Of a DNA stretch of 64,000 nucleotides, positions 26,906-36,107 are shown one piece after another. The notes beneath the pieces were generated by a model. That model was not told where the DNA came from and did no database searches. It saw only the letters and a program-made list of their open reading frames with translations. Made by a program: the position numbers and the translations under genes. The stretch's first letter is position 1, and the number at the start of each line of letters is the position of its first letter. Where the stretch lies: assembly GCA_024742305.1 (NCBI GenBank), contig JANSYQ010000001.1, forward strand, positions 310,001-374,000. Direction: 5' to 3'. The stretch comes from a bacterium. GTDB lineage: Bacteria; Bacteroidota; Bacteroidia; Flavobacteriales_D; Crocinitomicaceae.

Positions 26906-27040
26906 TGTAACTTTTTAGGGGGGATGCCCCTCTTACATTTAGACAACTTTAGGTGACTTTGTTTTGAGCGTCTGAGTTTTTTCATAAGTACAGTTTTAGT
27001 TAGATAGAGTTTTCGTCTCAGACAGAAGAAACAGTCGAAA
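26906..27040 (+). ncRNA. Candidate small RNA in the sigma-operon downstream region
   Basis: The 356-bp gap 26726-27081 has no open reading frame of note. At 26906-26916 it carries TGTAACTTTTT, identical to the candidate sigma-factor promoter box, followed by AGGGG-GGATG-CCCCT (26917-26931). Next comes a perfect 7-bp stem GTCTGAG (26970-26976)/CTCAGAC (27017-27023) that encloses the repeated 24-nt motif, then a strong terminator. The order promoter-like box, stem, terminator suggests an independent RNA of about 100-130 nt, but it could equally be the 3' untranslated region of the anti-sigma mRNA. Confidence 0.3.
26980..27003 (+). repeat. 24-nt intergenic repeat, copy 1
   Basis: A 24-nt sequence with core TAAGTACAGTTTTAGTTAG is identical to 45182-45205. 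It sits inside a 7-bp stem and 38 nt before an intrinsic terminator, in a convergent intergenic region. Unrelated coding genes precede the two copies. Confidence 0.7.
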
Positions 27041-27070
27041 AAGGCTGCCCCGAGGGCAGCCTTCTTTCTT
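27041..27070. terminator. Intrinsic terminator between convergent genes
   Basis: GGCTGCCC (27043-27050), CGA loop, GGGCAGCC (27054-27061), flanked by AA and TT pairs and a T-rich tract on the plus strand. A-rich flanks on the other side (27034-27042) allow it to serve the minus-strand gene as well. Confidence 0.85.
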
Positions 27071-27081
27071 TTGATCTATGA

Positions 27082-29217
27082 TTATTCAGCAATTACCTTT
27101 TTCGTGGTTCCGTCAGAAAAGACGTGAATTTGAACCCCTTTGGTAGACGACTGAATTTCCTGCCCCAACATATTGTAGACACCCACCAAAGTGCTTTTCG
27201 AAGTTTCTAGGGTGTTGATCGTGACAATAGTTTTGTGTTGGTCCTGTGTTCCGTCTAGGTCAAATTGAAGTAGTCGGTAGTATTGCATTCCTAAGAATGG
27301 ATTTTGATCGAGGTAAGCATAAGAAACTGAGTTTGTTGTGTTTCCCGTTGCCTGAACCCAGCCTACCTCGTTCCATTCAATGCCATCCGCGCTGCGTTCC
27401 AGTGCAAAATAAGCGGCATCCTTTTCGCTTATGGTACTCCACTTTAATAAGTTTCCTTGATGCGTATATCTTCCTGAGAAGTCACCAAACTCAACGGGCA
27501 ATCCAGTAATTGCCGTAAAACAAGTCGCAAACTCAGATGTGTTGTCATTCAGGTTGCTGATGGCAATTGCCGTAATGGGACTGTTCGTAATGGGACCGTT
27601 GTACGTCCAGTTACCTGGGCCGGAAGTGGTGGCAATACCGATGAAATCTTTTCCTTGACACGTTGCAGTACAAGTACTATCATAATACAATTCGATTGTT
27701 TGGTTGTTTCCAGCAGTACCAGAAACACTGGATGTTGTCGCACTGGTGATCACAGGACTAGCTATATTCGAGTTCCCCACACCGTTCAATTCAATTCCTT
27801 TGCCTGTGTTGCAATAGAAGCTGTTTCTACTGATTAATACTTGATTGCTTCCAGCATCGAGTACACCTACACCATAACCGTTATTGAAAGCAATAATATT
27901 CGGCTCTCCAGCACCAGCTCCACCAATAGCCGACGCTCCGGCTCCAAAGTCAAAACGGATGCCTCCATCTGCATTAGCAAGATTCAACACTCCCGTACGG
28001 TCCGTTCCTACATAATTTCCATAAATCTCTAGCCCTGACGAAGAAATGGCGAAAATGCCATATTCCGACAAACTTCCGGAGAGTACGTTTCCTGCCGCGG
28101 CACTAGTACCACCTATGATTGTTCCAGAAGAATTAATCACAATAACCCCTGAGTCATCGTTGCCAATAGTTGCTGTTCCAGCAGCATTTGTGCCTATGTT
28201 GTTCCCAATGATGGAGCAGATATCCGAACTATTATTCAAAACAATTGCGTGGAAGTTATGATCTGAAATGACGTTCATTTCATTGGCGCCTGTTCCACCT
28301 ATCGTGGTGTTTGGACAGCCATTTAGAGAAATTCCATTTTCAGCATTGCCAATGCCAGACGTACCGTTTACATCCAAACCAACATAGTTTCCTCGGATAA
28401 AACATCCTGAAGAGCCGTCTAGATTGATCCCGTTACCCGTGAGTCCTGAACCATTTCCGGAAACAATGTTCGCCTCTGAAGCGAGACTACCTCCAATAAT
28501 CGTCCCATCTGCAGCAGATACTGCCAAAATTCCTCCAGTTGTATTGGCTAAAGATGCTACACCAGTTGTGTTCAACCCAATAACGTTCCCTTGAATAGTA
28601 GTCCCAACAGAACCATTTATACTTATTCCGAAGCCACCGTTTCCTGAAATCAAATTTCCATCGCAAAGTGCACTTCCACCGATAAGGTTGTTGTCGGCAG
28701 CACCTTCAACCTGCACACCGTTCAAACCATTTGCCGCGGCAGCCGTGCCTGTGCTATTCGTCCCTATGAAACAAGCCCTCAATTGACAGTTGTCGGCATC
28801 AATAAACTGAACTCCATTTAATGCGTAGTTGCGTACATTGAGCGCTTGAATAGTGGACCCCGAGGCTCCCGCTAGGACCTGAATACCATTGGATGCACCT
28901 GCAGAAGAGCCATCAATAGCCACCACAGGAACTCCGCAAGCCGAATATCCCGGAGCGGTGGTACCATCAATGTCTACAACATCAGTAAGGGGAGGCAAAA
29001 TAGATAGCATGGAAATGGTCCCACTCACGGAAAATACAATCACATCACTACCAGCTGAACCGTTCGAATTGATGATCGCTTGTCGAAAAGAACCGGCACC
29101 TGCATCGTTCAAATTCGTAACGGTAAAAGTGGCTGAAAATGCACTCGACGTGCATAAAAAGACTGCGAATATTGTACGTATAATACTGTTATTCAGAGTA
29201 TAAAAAAGTCGTTCCAT
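27082..29217 (-). CDS. T9SS-secreted right-handed beta-helix protein
   Basis: 711 residues from the ATG at 29217; an ATG at 29280 would add 21 residues ahead of an already complete signal peptide (MERLFYTLNNSIIRTIFAVFLCTSSAFS). The domain after the signal is TVTNLNDAGAGSFRQAI, the CSLREA-type opening common before parallel beta-helices. It is followed by about 12 turns with IGG/GN.I..N motifs (NLIGGSALCDGNLISGNGGFGI, TTIGGTGANEMNVISDH). The C-terminus (VGVYNMLGQEIQSSTKGVQ..VFSDGTTKKVIAE) is a T9SS sorting domain. Very Ala/Ser/Thr/Gly/Asn-rich surface protein, probably an adhesin or pectate-lyase-like fold without visible catalytic residues. Confidence 0.88.
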   Translation of the reverse strand: MERLFYTLNNSIIRTIFAVFLCTSSAFSATFTVTNLNDAGAGSFRQAIINSNGSAGSDVIVFSVSGTISMLSILPPLTDVVDIDGTTAPGYSACGVPVVAIDGSSAGASNGIQVLAGASGSTIQALNVRNYALNGVQFIDADNCQLRACFIGTNSTGTAAAANGLNGVQVEGAADNNLIGGSALCDGNLISGNGGFGISINGSVGTTIQGNVIGLNTTGVASLANTTGGILAVSAADGTIIGGSLASEANIVSGNGSGLTGNGINLDGSSGCFIRGNYVGLDVNGTSGIGNAENGISLNGCPNTTIGGTGANEMNVISDHNFHAIVLNNSSDICSIIGNNIGTNAAGTATIGNDDSGVIVINSSGTIIGGTSAAAGNVLSGSLSEYGIFAISSSGLEIYGNYVGTDRTGVLNLANADGGIRFDFGAGASAIGGAGAGEPNIIAFNNGYGVGVLDAGSNQVLISRNSFYCNTGKGIELNGVGNSNIASPVITSATTSSVSGTAGNNQTIELYYDSTCTATCQGKDFIGIATTSGPGNWTYNGPITNSPITAIAISNLNDNTSEFATCFTAITGLPVEFGDFSGRYTHQGNLLKWSTISEKDAAYFALERSADGIEWNEVGWVQATGNTTNSVSYAYLDQNPFLGMQYYRLLQFDLDGTQDQHKTIVTINTLETSKSTLVGVYNMLGQEIQSSTKGVQIHVFSDGTTKKVIAE

Positions 29218-29389
29218 ATCACAATGTAATGAGTTGGAAGAGAAAATCAAAGAACTTATTGTTTTTTTTACCAAAAGCATGTAGTCGATGAATTAATTGC
29301 GTTATAAACAATGTTATGGTGAGTGAATTTGTCGTGATTATCAGAAATCAACGCATTTCTATCTAAATTGCATTTTCAATTAACGAACG

Positions 29390-31225
29390 ATGGCAGAAGT
29401 ACTTGACGATATGAAAGAGTCGAAATCCCCCGACTCACAACCAAAGAAAACGAACTACGGCGCGCTTGCTACCCTTACAACGGTTTTCTTTTTTTGGGGC
29501 TTTATCGCTGCTGGAAACAGTGTGTTCATTCCTTTTTGTAAAAGCTACTTCGGACTGGATCAGTTTCAAAGTCAGTTGGTAGATTTTGCGTTTTATGGAG
29601 CTTATTACCTCGGTGCACTAGGACTCTATATTTTCGGAACAGCTTCCGGTAGAGACTTGGTTGGTTCGTGGGGATACAAGAAAAGTATTGTGTTTGGCTT
29701 GTTGTTTTCCGCGTTGGGCGCAGCCGCAATGATTGTATCGGTATATACGAACGTTTTCGCCGGGATGTTGCTAGGGTTATTCATTGTAGCGCTCGGGTTC
29801 TCTTTGCAGCAAACCTCTGCCAATCCGTTCATGATTTCTCTAGGAGATGAAGCCACTGGAAGTAATAGAATCAACTTAGGTGGAGGAATTAATAGTCTTG
29901 GAACAACCATTGGCCCCTTAGTAGTGTCGTTGGCACTCTTCGGTTCTGCTGCTGCTATTGACGATGAAGCTATCGAGGCTTTAAGTCTGTCTAAAGTGAT
30001 TGTACTCTATGCTTTCGTTGGTGTTTTATTCATCGGAATTGCCGCTTTGTTCGGATTTTCCAAAAGTGTACCTGCTGGAATTAATGAGGAGAAAACCGAG
30101 AAGTCAGGCAAAGCCTTGGTAACTCTTTTAGTGATTACTGGACTCTTAATTGGTTGTTTTGCACCAGTTTTTGCCAGTTATGCCAGTAAAGATCAGAAGG
30201 AGATTGTTAAAGGTGAAAAGGAAATAAAGAAAATCGAGAAAAAAGCGAGCGCAGCATACAAAGCCTACCTAGTACCATTTGATTCAGACCCGAAAGGCGT
30301 GCCGATGGAAGAGGAAGAGTTCGCCGCCGAAGAGCATAAGATCATTCAAGGTATTCAAGACAAGATCGATAATAAAACCAACAAACTTGAGCGTTCTAGG
30401 ATGATTTGGCTGACATTAGGACTTGCCGTAATTCTCATCGGACTTTTATTCGCGAGTATTCGAGGCGCCAAAACCAAGGTCGGATGGGGTGCCATGCAGT
30501 ATCCACAGCTTACATTAGGAATGCTCGCCATTTTCGTCTATGTGGGTGTTGAGGTTGCTGTAGGAAGTAACATCAGTGAGTTACTAAAGCAGGATGCGTT
30601 TGGTGGCTTTGGAGCCTCTGAGGTAGCTCCTTATGTAGCTATGTTTTGGGGTAGTTTGATGATTGGTCGTTGGGCAGGAGCCATCAATGCCTTTGAAATG
30701 TCTCAGCAAACAAAGATGATTTTGCGCTTTTTCGTTCCCTTAATTGCTTTTGGCGTTGTGCTGTTGCTGTCCAAGATCTCAGGCTACGATATTGATGCCT
30801 TGTACTGGTACATTCTGTGTGTTTTGGTGCAAATTGCAGCGTTCTACATTACAAATGACAAACCAGCGTTAACCTTGGCTGTTTTCGGAGGTTTGGGGAT
30901 TATTGCCATGGCTATAGGCTTAGCCACAACAGGAACCGTTGCGGTCTATGCATTTTTAAGTGCAGGACTATTCTGTTCTATTATGTGGCCGTGTATCTTC
31001 TCACTCTCGCTAGCCGGACTGGGCAAGTACCAAACACAAGGCTCGGCATTTTTGGTGATGATGATCCTCGGTGGTGCGATCATTCCACCGCTTCAAGGAA
31101 AACTATCGGACGTAATTGGTATTCAACCGTCTTTCATTGTTGGATTGATGTGCTTTGCTTATTTGACCTTCTTCGCAATATTTGTTCGTCGCATCTTGCG
31201 CTTGCAAAAAATTGATTTTGAATAA
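29390..31225 (+). CDS. FucP-type MFS sugar transporter with a large central insertion
   Basis: 611 residues, against about 430 for normal FucP/glucose-galactose transporters. [20 protein letters not shown] (residues 25-45), the long [40 protein letters not shown] segment (about 140-185) and [16 protein letters not shown] are characteristic of this family of proton-sugar symporters. Between the two six-helix halves (about residues 240-360) there is an extra membrane helix, a roughly 75-residue charged Lys/Glu-rich hydrophilic stretch ([18 protein letters not shown]...) and another helix. Inner membrane; sugar specificity cannot be told. Single gene. Confidence 0.86.
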   Translation: MAEVLDDMKESKSPDSQPKKTNYGALATLTTVFFFWGFIAAGNSVFIPFCKSYFGLDQFQSQLVDFAFYGAYYLGALGLYIFGTASGRDLVGSWGYKKSIVFGLLFSALGAAAMIVSVYTNVFAGMLLGLFIVALGFSLQQTSANPFMISLGDEATGSNRINLGGGINSLGTTIGPLVVSLALFGSAAAIDDEAIEALSLSKVIVLYAFVGVLFIGIAALFGFSKSVPAGINEEKTEKSGKALVTLLVITGLLIGCFAPVFASYASKDQKEIVKGEKEIKKIEKKASAAYKAYLVPFDSDPKGVPMEEEEFAAEEHKIIQGIQDKIDNKTNKLERSRMIWLTLGLAVILIGLLFASIRGAKTKVGWGAMQYPQLTLGMLAIFVYVGVEVAVGSNISELLKQDAFGGFGASEVAPYVAMFWGSLMIGRWAGAINAFEMSQQTKMILRFFVPLIAFGVVLLLSKISGYDIDALYWYILCVLVQIAAFYITNDKPALTLAVFGGLGIIAMAIGLATTGTVAVYAFLSAGLFCSIMWPCIFSLSLAGLGKYQTQGSAFLVMMILGGAIIPPLQGKLSDVIGIQPSFIVGLMCFAYLTFFAIFVRRILRLQKIDFE

Positions 31226-31272
31226 GAATGTTGAATTTCACATTGGGAGCGTACGTCGAACGATTCAGCTAC

Positions 31273-31416
31273 CTATGATTTCGAGTCTATCCTTTCCGGA
31301 TTAAACGCGCATCCATCACACGAGGCATCCTTGCGGAAGAAACGTTTGTAGGCTTCCCACCCGAGATATGCCAGTGCGGCACCAATAGTTGCTATGACGA
31401 GTATCGTTTGAATCAT
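31273..31416 (-). CDS. FeoB-associated Cys-rich membrane peptide
   Basis: 47 residues from the ATG at 31416, which overlaps the feoB stop by 4 nt (ATGA). A single membrane helix (MIQTILVIATIGAALAYLGW) is followed by a short basic segment and the motif CDGCAFNP. This arrangement (helix plus a CxxC near the C-terminus) is the FeoB-associated Cys-rich protein family in Bacteroidota. It is expected to sit with FeoB in the inner membrane and may bind Fe(II). Longer in-frame starts upstream run into feoB and are not likely. Confidence 0.85.
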   Translation of the reverse strand: MIQTILVIATIGAALAYLGWEAYKRFFRKDASCDGCAFNPERIDSKS

Positions 31417-33347
31417 GCCAATAGTTGATACGTAATTAATGCCCCAAAATACGCTAGAGCACCCATATATCCAAGTTGAACAAGTGGCCATTTCCAGCTT
31501 TTTGTTTCACGCTTCACCACGGCAAGGGTTGCCATGCACATCATCGCGAAGGCATAAAAGACCATCAGACTAACTCCCGTTGCTAAGGAATACACCGGAG
31601 TACCATCAGAACGTTTCTCTTTTCGGAGCTGTTCAATAAGCGGCGTTTGTTCTTCGCCATCGTCTTCCACAGCATAAATCGTCGCCATGGATCCAACGAA
31701 GACTTCTCGCGCAGCGAAAGAAGTAATCAATGAAATACCAATCTTCCAGTCGTAACCTAAAGGCTCAATGGCCGGTTCAATTCCTTTGCCCATAATACCG
31801 ATGTAGGAATTCTCAAGCTTCGCAGAGGCGATTAATTGGTCGGTTTCTGCTTTTCCCATGCCTTCACGTGCAGCCGTCATTTTTGCTTGGTTCTCCGCCA
31901 TTTGAATGCGCTCTGAAGGGCCGTAACTTGCTAATGCCCACAGAACAATGGAAATAGCAAGGATAATGCGCCCTGCATCCCAAACGAAAACGCGTACCTT
32001 TTCCAAAACAATGAGCCCTACATTACCCCAACGTGGTGCTTTATATCCGGGCAGCTCCAAAAGCAAGAAGCCTTTTTCGTCCGTTTTGATCAACACTTTT
32101 AGAATCAATGCAACAATTAATGCCATGGCGGTCCCAAGGAAGTACAATCCGAACAGGACTAAGCCTTGCGCATTGATAATTCCCCACACCTTCGTTTCAG
32201 GAATAACGAGGGAAATAAGCAAGGTGTATACCGGAATTCTAGCACTGCAACTCATCAAAGGCGCAATGAGAATGGTTATCAAACGTTCTTTTCGGTCGGC
32301 AATGGTTCGCGTTGCCATGACACCTGGAATCGCACAAGCGACACTAGACATCATTGGAACCACACTTTTACCATTCAACCCCAATGGTCGCATCAATCGA
32401 TCCATAATGAATACAACGCGCGCCAAATAGCCGGTTTCTTCCAAAATTGCAATGAAAAAGAAGAGCAATGCTATCTGCGGAATGAAGATAACCACACCGC
32501 CGATTCCCGGAATTACACCCTCGGTAAGTAAATCGGTGAAAACACCTGCAGGAAGCATGTTTGCGGTCCATGAGCTAAACGACGCGAACGCTCCGTCAAT
32601 TAAATCCATGGGGTAATTCGCAAAGGCAAAAATGAACTGGAAAATGATCAATAAGATGGAGGCGAAAATGGCATAGCCGAAGATCGGATGGGTAAGAATT
32701 CGATCCCATTTACTCGTAAAATCCTGCTTTGTTACCACGGTTTCAACCGCTGAAATCATTTTCTTGATTTCCTTGTAGCGTCGAATGGTTTCTTTCTCTT
32801 GTCCCGGAAAATCATTGATCTCACAAGGTTCATTCGCACGGGCGCTTCGAGCTGGTAAGTCTTGCAAAGCTTCCAAAATGGTAGATTTTCCCATTCCTGC
32901 ACGTGCATTGGCACTGACAATTTCAGCTTCGGGAAAGTAGGATTTCAATCCTTCCTCGTTTACCTTGATACCACGACGTTTTGCAACATCGTTCATGTTT
33001 AAGACGAAAAGCGTGGGAAGTCCCAAGTCGTACACTTGACTGGCTAGCAAAAGATTTCGCTGAAGATTGGATGTATCCAAAACCACCATCACGGCGTCAG
33101 GGCGATCTTCTTTCGTCTTCACGTTGAGCGACTCATATACGACGCGTTCGTCCGCCGATCTTGGATAAATACTGTAGGTTCCGGGAAGATCGACAAGACT
33201 AACGCTGGTATCGCCCAAGCGCATTTCACCCGTTTTCACATCCACCGTTACACCGGGGAAATTACCAACGTGCTGGCGAAGCCCCGTCAACATGTTGAAA
33301 ATGGAACTTTTACCGGTATTTGGATTCCCGACTAGAGCAATCTTCAT
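31413..33347 (-). CDS. feoB: Ferrous iron transport protein B
   Basis: 644 residues. The N-terminal G-domain carries GNPNTGKSS (P-loop, residues 7-15), switch region VTVD and LVDLPGTYS (G3), NMND (G4) and SANARAGMG. The core region has about eight to ten membrane helices (from residue 205), with VACAIPGVMATRTI and MSCSARIPVY, the conserved Cys- and Gly-containing transmembrane motifs of FeoB. It imports Fe(II) across the inner membrane, GTP-dependent. It lies between feoA (4-nt overlap upstream) and the FeoB-associated peptide (4-nt overlap downstream), a complete feo operon. Confidence 0.97.
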   Translation of the reverse strand: MKIALVGNPNTGKSSIFNMLTGLRQHVGNFPGVTVDVKTGEMRLGDTSVSLVDLPGTYSIYPRSADERVVYESLNVKTKEDRPDAVMVVLDTSNLQRNLLLASQVYDLGLPTLFVLNMNDVAKRRGIKVNEEGLKSYFPEAEIVSANARAGMGKSTILEALQDLPARSARANEPCEINDFPGQEKETIRRYKEIKKMISAVETVVTKQDFTSKWDRILTHPIFGYAIFASILLIIFQFIFAFANYPMDLIDGAFASFSSWTANMLPAGVFTDLLTEGVIPGIGGVVIFIPQIALLFFFIAILEETGYLARVVFIMDRLMRPLGLNGKSVVPMMSSVACAIPGVMATRTIADRKERLITILIAPLMSCSARIPVYTLLISLVIPETKVWGIINAQGLVLFGLYFLGTAMALIVALILKVLIKTDEKGFLLLELPGYKAPRWGNVGLIVLEKVRVFVWDAGRIILAISIVLWALASYGPSERIQMAENQAKMTAAREGMGKAETDQLIASAKLENSYIGIMGKGIEPAIEPLGYDWKIGISLITSFAAREVFVGSMATIYAVEDDGEEQTPLIEQLRKEKRSDGTPVYSLATGVSLMVFYAFAMMCMATLAVVKRETKSWKWPLVQLGYMGALAYFGALITYQLLA

Positions 33348-33583
33348 TCGGATCCGCTGTTTGATGAAACAGAAACCAATTTTGCCTCACTCAGTCGCAT
33401 GGAAAGCACGTAGCCGTTGACGTTTATCGCCATTGGATCGCCAAAAGGAGCGCGATAGAGCACTCGAATGGGCTGGTCTTCCAGCAATCCCATTTCAAGT
33501 AACTTAACTCGCAATATAGAAGATGCGATGGAAATCACCCTTACCTCTTGTCCGTCTGCTATTTCCGATAGTAACTGCGCCAT
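33344..33583 (-). CDS. feoA: Ferrous iron transport protein A
   Basis: 79 residues from the ATG at 33583. A TTG at 33610 would add nine residues that translate the operator and is rejected. It is one SH3-like FeoA domain: LSEIADGQEVRVISI, LLEMGLLEDQPIRVLYRAPFGDPMAINVNGYVLSMRLSEA. It modulates FeoB in the cytoplasm. First gene of the feo operon; the stop overlaps feoB by 4 nt. A 13-bp palindrome covers the likely promoter immediately upstream, pointing to metal-dependent repression. Confidence 0.93.
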   Translation of the reverse strand: MAQLLSEIADGQEVRVISIASSILRVKLLEMGLLEDQPIRVLYRAPFGDPMAINVNGYVLSMRLSEAKLVSVSSNSGSE

Positions 33584-33600
33584 GCAAACCACAAAAATAC

Positions 33601-33613
33601 AGTTTGTCAAACT
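33601..33613. promoter_or_regulatory. Palindromic operator overlapping the feo promoter
   Basis: AGTTTG-T-CAAACT is a perfect 6-bp inverted repeat with a one-base centre. On the minus strand it overlaps TTAGTTTG (33608-33615), a seven-of-eight match to the -7 element, 18-33 nt upstream of the feoA ATG. A repressor bound here would block transcription. The DtxR/MntR-type regulator encoded at 15692 is one candidate; a Fur-type protein elsewhere is another. Confidence 0.5.
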
Positions 33614-33680
33614 AATTTGCAGTAGCCTAAAAAGGGTATTTAAGTGGTGGTAAGAAGTAAGAAGAGATCAGTGAAAAGTG

Positions 33681-33747
33681 GATGCTAATTTCACATGAAT
33701 CTTCTACATGAGTAGAAATTGTCTAGCATCTAATAGCTGAAAAGCTA
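33681..33747. other. Structured intergenic region between lysC and feoA
   Basis: Three inverted repeats are packed in 67 bp: GATGCTA (33681-33687)/TAGCATC (33724-33730); nested within it TTCTAC-ATGA-GTAGAA (33702-33717); and TAGCT-GAAA-AGCTA (33734-33747). ATTTC (33688-33692) can also pair with GAAAT (33715-33719), which would exclude the inner hairpin. It lies just after the lysC stop on the minus strand, so it may act as a transcript end or processing site. No long T-tract. Confidence 0.4.
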
Positions 33748-33754
33748 GCGTCTC

Positions 33755-35032
33755 CTAAATAAGAATCTTCTGCTTTACAATCAATCGGGCGGTTTCTCGA
33801 GTTTTCTGCTGTAGCAAAATATCTTTGTCCACCGTGACACGATCTATAGTTTCTTGATCGTAATGCCGAATTGTTACCAGTTCTAGCCCTTCGTTGAACT
33901 TCACTTGGTAGGAATCTTCAAAAGCAGCTAAGATTTGAGGAATTTTGACTTTTTGTGCGTCGACAAGAATAGAAAAACTCAACGCAGAATTTTGCATCAA
34001 GTTGATTTTCGCATTCACTTTCGAAAGTCGATCAAAAATATCGCTCAAGTTTTCTTCTACAATGAACGAAAAGTCTTTCGGGGTGAAAGAGAACAGCACC
34101 TGATCCATTTTGAAAATGAAGGATGGAACGAGATGATCGCCTGTCATAGACTCCTGAATGACGGTACCTTCTTCGTTTGGATTTACAAACGACTTCACAT
34201 GCAACGGAATGTTTTTGTTCTGCAAAGGTTTTACCGTTTTCGGGTGAATCACCGAAGCTCCGTAATACGAAAGTTCAATGGCCTCACGGAAGGAAATTTG
34301 ATCCAGTTTTACAGTATTATCAAACCATTTTGGATCGGCATTTAACATTCCTGGAACGTCTTTCCAAATAGTCACGCTTTCGGCATTGCAGCAGTAAGCA
34401 ATTATTCCAGCGGTGAAGTCAGAGCCTTCACGACCTAGCGTCGTGGTAGAATTATCATTAGAACCGATAAATCCTTGTGTAATCTGAATATCGACCGTGT
34501 CGTAGTGTGGAAGAAAACGCTTCTCGAAATGATTTGTCGATAGCTCCCAATCGACCTCCGCCTCACGGAATTTTCTGTCCGTTGAAATTAAATTGCGCGC
34601 ATCCGCCCAACGACACGAAAGGCTTCTAGAGGTCAAATATGCCGTAATAATCTTCGTGGAGACAATTTCCCCCATGGAAACAATTTGATCGTACTCAAAG
34701 TCAAAGTTTTCAGAGACGAGATCATCAAAATGACGAAGCAATGAATCGAAGATATCATTGATTTCCTTAAAAATAGGAGCATTGTCATCAGAGAACAACG
34801 AATTCATAATGTCCAAATGAAAAGCTCGCCGCTCTTCTACACGTTCCTGAAATAAGGGTTGATTTCGATCCCAATATGCTTGTGCAATCTGCTCCATAGC
34901 ATTGGTGGTTTTTCCCATGGCGGAAATAACAACGGCCAATTTTTCTCCCTCAAAAAGCTGTAGAATATCTGCTACATTCTGCACAGCAGGAGCATCTTTT
35001 ACGGAAGCACCACCAAATTTGAAGACTTTCAT
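33755..35032 (-). CDS. lysC: Aspartate kinase
   Basis: 425 residues from the ATG at 35032 (KVFKFGGASVKD, the ATP-binding motif). Family landmarks: VVISAMGKTTNAM, EIVSTKIITAYL, the catalytic GREGSDFTAGIIA segment (about residues 215-225), IWKDVPGMLNADPK and a C-terminal ACT region. It phosphorylates L-aspartate in the first step to Lys, Thr, Met and diaminopimelate. It is a monofunctional enzyme; no homoserine dehydrogenase is fused. A perfect -7 element TACATTTG (minus strand 35048-35055) lies 16 nt upstream, giving a short leader. It is separate from the downstream feo operon. Confidence 0.95.
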   Translation of the reverse strand: MKVFKFGGASVKDAPAVQNVADILQLFEGEKLAVVISAMGKTTNAMEQIAQAYWDRNQPLFQERVEERRAFHLDIMNSLFSDDNAPIFKEINDIFDSLLRHFDDLVSENFDFEYDQIVSMGEIVSTKIITAYLTSRSLSCRWADARNLISTDRKFREAEVDWELSTNHFEKRFLPHYDTVDIQITQGFIGSNDNSTTTLGREGSDFTAGIIAYCCNAESVTIWKDVPGMLNADPKWFDNTVKLDQISFREAIELSYYGASVIHPKTVKPLQNKNIPLHVKSFVNPNEEGTVIQESMTGDHLVPSFIFKMDQVLFSFTPKDFSFIVEENLSDIFDRLSKVNAKINLMQNSALSFSILVDAQKVKIPQILAAFEDSYQVKFNEGLELVTIRHYDQETIDRVTVDKDILLQQKTRETARLIVKQKILI

Positions 35033-35108
35033 GCACTTGATTTTCGGCAAATGTAGGAATTATAGCTTTTCCGATGGAAAAACATTTTAAATTATTCACA
35101 AAAAGTTA

Positions 35109-36107
35109 TTAGCTTAACTTGTCTGTTAGAATTCTCATTTCGATTACTGGGGAAATACGCTCGTACAAAATGTTATGTACAGCCTCTACAATGGGCATAT
35201 CGACTTGGAATTTCTTCTTAATTTCCATAACGCTTTTTGTAGCGTAATATCCCTCTGCTACCATGTCCATCTCCATTTGAGCCGTTTTCACAGAATACCC
35301 CTTTCCGATCATAAATCCAAAAGATCGGTTTCGTGAAAATTTCGAGTACGCCGTTACCAACAAGTCGCCCAAGTAGGCAGATGACTTAACATCGCGGTGG
35401 ATCGGGCTCATTTCATCAATGAGGTTTTCAATTTCCTGAATAGCATTTGAGATGAGTACCGACTGGAAATTATCTCCGTAACCCAATCCAGCGCAAATAC
35501 CCGAAGCAATGGCGTAAACGTTTTTCAGTACAGCGGAAATTTCCGTTCCAAAAAGGTCATCAGACACTGTTGCTTGGATGTATCGACATCGCACCAGAGC
35601 TGCTACTTCTTCACAAATATCTTCATCCTGACAGGCAATAGTTAAATAGGAAAGACGCTCAAGGGCTACTTCCTCGGCATGACAAGGACCACAAATGATC
35701 CCAATATTATCGTACGGCGTCCCGAACGTTTTGTGAATGAATCGCGCGGGAATAGCATTGTATTCAGGAATAATTCCTTTCACTGCAGAGAACACAATTT
35801 TGTCCTCCAACATCTCTTTCGGAAAATCTTCGAACAAAGCGACAAGAAAAGCTGAAGGCGTTGCAATGATGACAATATCCGCAGACTCCACCATTTCAAT
35901 GAGGTTGGTACTTACGTTGATTTTGTCCAAATTGAACTCAACTGACTGCAAATAATTGGGATTGTGCCTGAATTTGAGAATGTGCTCTACGGCTTGCTCG
36001 TTTCTCATGTACCAGTTCACGGAGGGAACATTGTTGCACAAAATCTTCACCAAGGCCGTTGCCCAGCTTCCGCCGCCGATTACAGCTATTTTCTTCTGTG
36101 CGTCCAT
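35109..36107 (-). CDS. gpsA: Glycerol-3-phosphate dehydrogenase [NAD(P)+]
   Basis: 332 residues. The Rossmann motif IAVIGGGSWATALVKIL (8-24) is followed by WYMRNE, ADIVIIATPSAFL, FSAVKGI, GICAGLGYGDN and a C-terminal helical domain with SAYLGDLLVTAYSKFSRNRSFG. It converts dihydroxyacetone phosphate to sn-glycerol-3-phosphate for phospholipid synthesis in the cytoplasm. Conserved Lys in SAVKG and the LKNVYAIASG motif match the active site. A perfect -7 element TAAATTTG (minus strand 36124-36131) lies 16 nt before the ATG. Its gap to lysC (76 nt) contains the lysC promoter, so the two are separate units. Confidence 0.95.
   Translation of the reverse strand: MDAQKKIAVIGGGSWATALVKILCNNVPSVNWYMRNEQAVEHILKFRHNPNYLQSVEFNLDKINVSTNLIEMVESADIVIIATPSAFLVALFEDFPKEMLEDKIVFSAVKGIIPEYNAIPARFIHKTFGTPYDNIGIICGPCHAEEVALERLSYLTIACQDEDICEEVAALVRCRYIQATVSDDLFGTEISAVLKNVYAIASGICAGLGYGDNFQSVLISNAIQEIENLIDEMSPIHRDVKSSAYLGDLLVTAYSKFSRNRSFGFMIGKGYSVKTAQMEMDMVAEGYYATKSVMEIKKKFQVDMPIVEAVHNILYERISPVIEMRILTDKLS

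Noticed and set aside
27082-29217. Several plus-strand frames of 60-104 residues within the beta-helix gene
   Set aside because: They are shadows caused by the biased codon use of a Gly/Ser/Thr/Asn-rich protein; the minus-strand protein has a signal peptide and sorting domain.
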